From Actinomycetota bacterium (GTDB lineage Bacteria; Actinomycetota; Humimicrobiia; Humimicrobiales; Humimicrobiaceae): DNA of 24,052 bases. The notes under the pieces are model-generated. The model was not told where the DNA came from and did no database searches. It saw only the letters and a program-made list of their open reading frames with translations. Where the stretch lies: positions 1 through 24,052 of the forward strand of contig JAQVHC010000008.1 in assembly GCA_028696435.1 (NCBI GenBank), written 5' to 3'. Made by a program: the position numbers and the translations under genes. This document shows positions 22,398 through 24,052 of the stretch, piece after piece (positions within the stretch are counted from its first letter, which is position 1; each line of letters starts with the position of its first letter).

Positions 22398-23939
22398 ATT
22401 AGAAGACAAATTTGTTTAATAATACTGGATGGCTGGGGCATTTCAGATAAAGTTGAGGGTAATGCTATAAAAATGGCAGATACCCCGAACATGGATAATT
22501 ATTATAAAATTTATCCTAATCTAAAATTAGAATCTTCTGGAGAAGCTGTAGGGCTTCCGGAGGGCCAGATGGGTAACTCGGAAGTAGGTCATTTGAATAT
22601 AGGGGCCGGAAGGATTGTATATCAGGAGTTTACAAGAATAAATAAGGAAATTAGTGAAGGTACTTTTTTTGAAAATAAAGTGCTGCTTGATGCCATTGAA
22701 AATGTAAAGAAAAGGGGTACAAGCCTGCACCTTATGGGTCTTGTATCTGACGGTGGGGTACACAGCCATATTAAACATCTAGAAGCGCTGATTGATCTAT
22801 CTATTAATAATAATGTGAAGGACTTATATATTCATGCTTTTCTTGATGGAAGAGATGTTCCTCCGAGAAGTGCTATCCCTTTTTTAAAAGAGATTGACGA
22901 TTATTTAAAGGGCAAAGGAGCAGGTGAGATTGCTACAGTAAGTGGAAGATATTACAGCATGGACAGGGATAATAGATGGGATAGAATCAAGAAAAGTTAT
23001 GATACTATGGTATACAGAAAAGGAGATAAGTTTAATTCAGCTGTAGAAGTTGTTGAACAGTCCTACATAAATAACATAGATGATGAATTTGTAATTCCTG
23101 CTCCTGTTAAGTGTAAAGATGAAGAGAAAGCTAAAATTAAATCGGGTGATTCTGTAATATTTTTTAATTTCAGGCCTGATAGGGCACGGCAGCTTACAAG
23201 AGCATTTATAAGCGGGAAAGAATTTGATAAATTTGATAGAGGAGATAATCCACCTGTAGTTCATTTTACATGTATGACACAGTATGATAAAGAGTTTAAT
23301 GTTCCTGTGGCTTTTCCACCTGTAAAAATAGTAAATACTCTTGGAGAAGTTTTATCTAAAAATGATCTTTTGCAATTAAGGATTGCTGAAACAGAGAAAT
23401 ATGCGCATGTGACATTTTTTTTCAATGGTGGAATAGAGAAACCTTACAGAGGTGAAGATAGAATATTGATACCATCGCCAAAAGTTGCAACATACGATTT
23501 AAAACCCGAGATGAGCGCATTTGAAGTTACTGATACTGTTATAGAAAAAATTAGATTAAAAAAATATGACGTAATTATATTAAATTATGCAAATCCTGAT
23601 ATGGTTGGCCATACAGGAAATATTCATGCAGCAATAAAAGCCATTGAGGTAGTGGATAAATGTGTAGGGAGAGTTGTGGGGGAATTAAATAGAAATGATG
23701 GATTGGCAATAATTACTGCAGATCACGGAAATGCTGAAAAGATGTTAAGCGACGATGAATTGAAACCAATAACAGCTCATACTACTTCACCTGTTCCTTT
23801 TATATTATGTGATTCAAAAATGAAATTAAAAAAAGATAGTGAAGAATTTAAGTTAAGCGACATAGCACCTACGATACTCGATATTTTAAATATAAAAAAA
23901 CCTGTAGAAATGACAGGTCAATCTCTTTTAAGTATATAA
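22398..23939 (+). CDS. gpmI: 2,3-bisphosphoglycerate-independent phosphoglycerate mutase, apparent ATT start
   Basis: GpmI converts 3-phosphoglycerate to 2-phosphoglycerate using two Mn ions and a phosphoserine intermediate. From ATT 22398 the protein has 513 residues (family ~510) and begins (I/M)RRQICLIILDGWGISD, which carries the first metal-binding aspartate, D11. The nucleophile is Ser61 in GQMGNSEVGHLN. SDGGVHSH, HAFLDGRDVPPRSA, GRYYSMDRDNRWDR, NYANPDMVGHTG and ITADHGNAEKM follow. The first ATG in frame (22473) would remove LDGWG and cannot be the true start. The frame opens only after TGA 22389-22391, with no ATG, GTG or TTG before the LDGWG motif. GAAAGG (22382-22387) is ten bases before the ATT. 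The start lies 24 bases after tpiA, suggesting co-transcription. Confidence 0.92.
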   Translation: MRRQICLIILDGWGISDKVEGNAIKMADTPNMDNYYKIYPNLKLESSGEAVGLPEGQMGNSEVGHLNIGAGRIVYQEFTRINKEISEGTFFENKVLLDAIENVKKRGTSLHLMGLVSDGGVHSHIKHLEALIDLSINNNVKDLYIHAFLDGRDVPPRSAIPFLKEIDDYLKGKGAGEIATVSGRYYSMDRDNRWDRIKKSYDTMVYRKGDKFNSAVEVVEQSYINNIDDEFVIPAPVKCKDEEKAKIKSGDSVIFFNFRPDRARQLTRAFISGKEFDKFDRGDNPPVVHFTCMTQYDKEFNVPVAFPPVKIVNTLGEVLSKNDLLQLRIAETEKYAHVTFFFNGGIEKPYRGEDRILIPSPKVATYDLKPEMSAFEVTDTVIEKIRLKKYDVIILNYANPDMVGHTGNIHAAIKAIEVVDKCVGRVVGELNRNDGLAIITADHGNAEKMLSDDELKPITAHTTSPVPFILCDSKMKLKKDSEEFKLSDIAPTILDILNIKKPVEMTGQSLLSI

Positions 23940-24052
23940 ATTTTATTTTAGTTAATAAATTTTCCATTTATGATTTTTTGTATTATATGTTTTTCAGTAC
24001 TGTTTTATAAACTTTTTTTTGGTAAAATATAAGACTAAAGTAAATTTTAAAG
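23940..24052. other. AT-rich tail after gpmI
   Basis: No gene or hairpin terminator is seen. TAAATTTT at the gpmI stop recurs at 23956-23963, and a TGGTAAAAT element near 24020-24028 could be a -10 for a gene beyond the window. Both are weak in DNA this rich in A and T. Confidence 0.35.

Overview
This is an AT-rich bacterial chromosome segment made almost entirely of housekeeping genes. All protein genes lie on the + strand; one tRNA lies on the - strand. The gene order polA, rpsA, coaE, uvrB, uvrA, uvrC, rapZ, gap, pgk, tpiA is the arrangement typical of Actinobacteria (established synteny). The low GC and long AT-rich spacers suggest a deep-branching, low-GC member of that phylum, probably from an environmental genome; this is inference. 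Genes end normally at TGA (polA, uvrA), so the genetic code looks standard.

Layout. 1-2306: the 3' end of hisF, bifunctional hisIE, an ATP-type 6-phosphofructokinase, and a small secreted NlpE-domain protein. 2423-2511: tRNA-Leu(CAA) on the - strand with its own near-consensus promoter, followed by a roughly 370-base spacer rich in CCGG hairpins. 2885-7268: polA and ribosomal protein S1 (rpsA). 7584-8292: a strong promoter and coaE. 8409-15782: uvrB, uvrA, uvrC and a small holin-like membrane protein. 16001-17674: a two-gene DrrAB-type ABC exporter. 17812-18983: promoter, nested palindrome and rapZ. 19250-23939: lower glycolysis genes gap, pgk, tpiA and gpmI.

Functionally the window joins late histidine synthesis (hisF, hisIE), glycolysis (pfkA, gap, pgk, tpiA, gpmI), nucleotide excision repair (uvrABC, with polA for resynthesis), translation (rpsA, tRNA-Leu) and CoA synthesis (coaE).

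I found no mobile element, CRISPR array, defence cassette or clearly new multigene system. The points worth a second look are small-scale. coaE and gpmI appear to start at ATC and ATT. tpiA carries a net two-base deletion exactly at its catalytic histidine codon. Several genes have short tandem duplications at their boundaries, including 'echoes' of the stop-codon region (nlpE-like, polA, pgk) and a 14-bp x4 array that ends in the uvrA start codon. The rapZ promoter is followed by a palindrome that encloses a tandem 10-mer.
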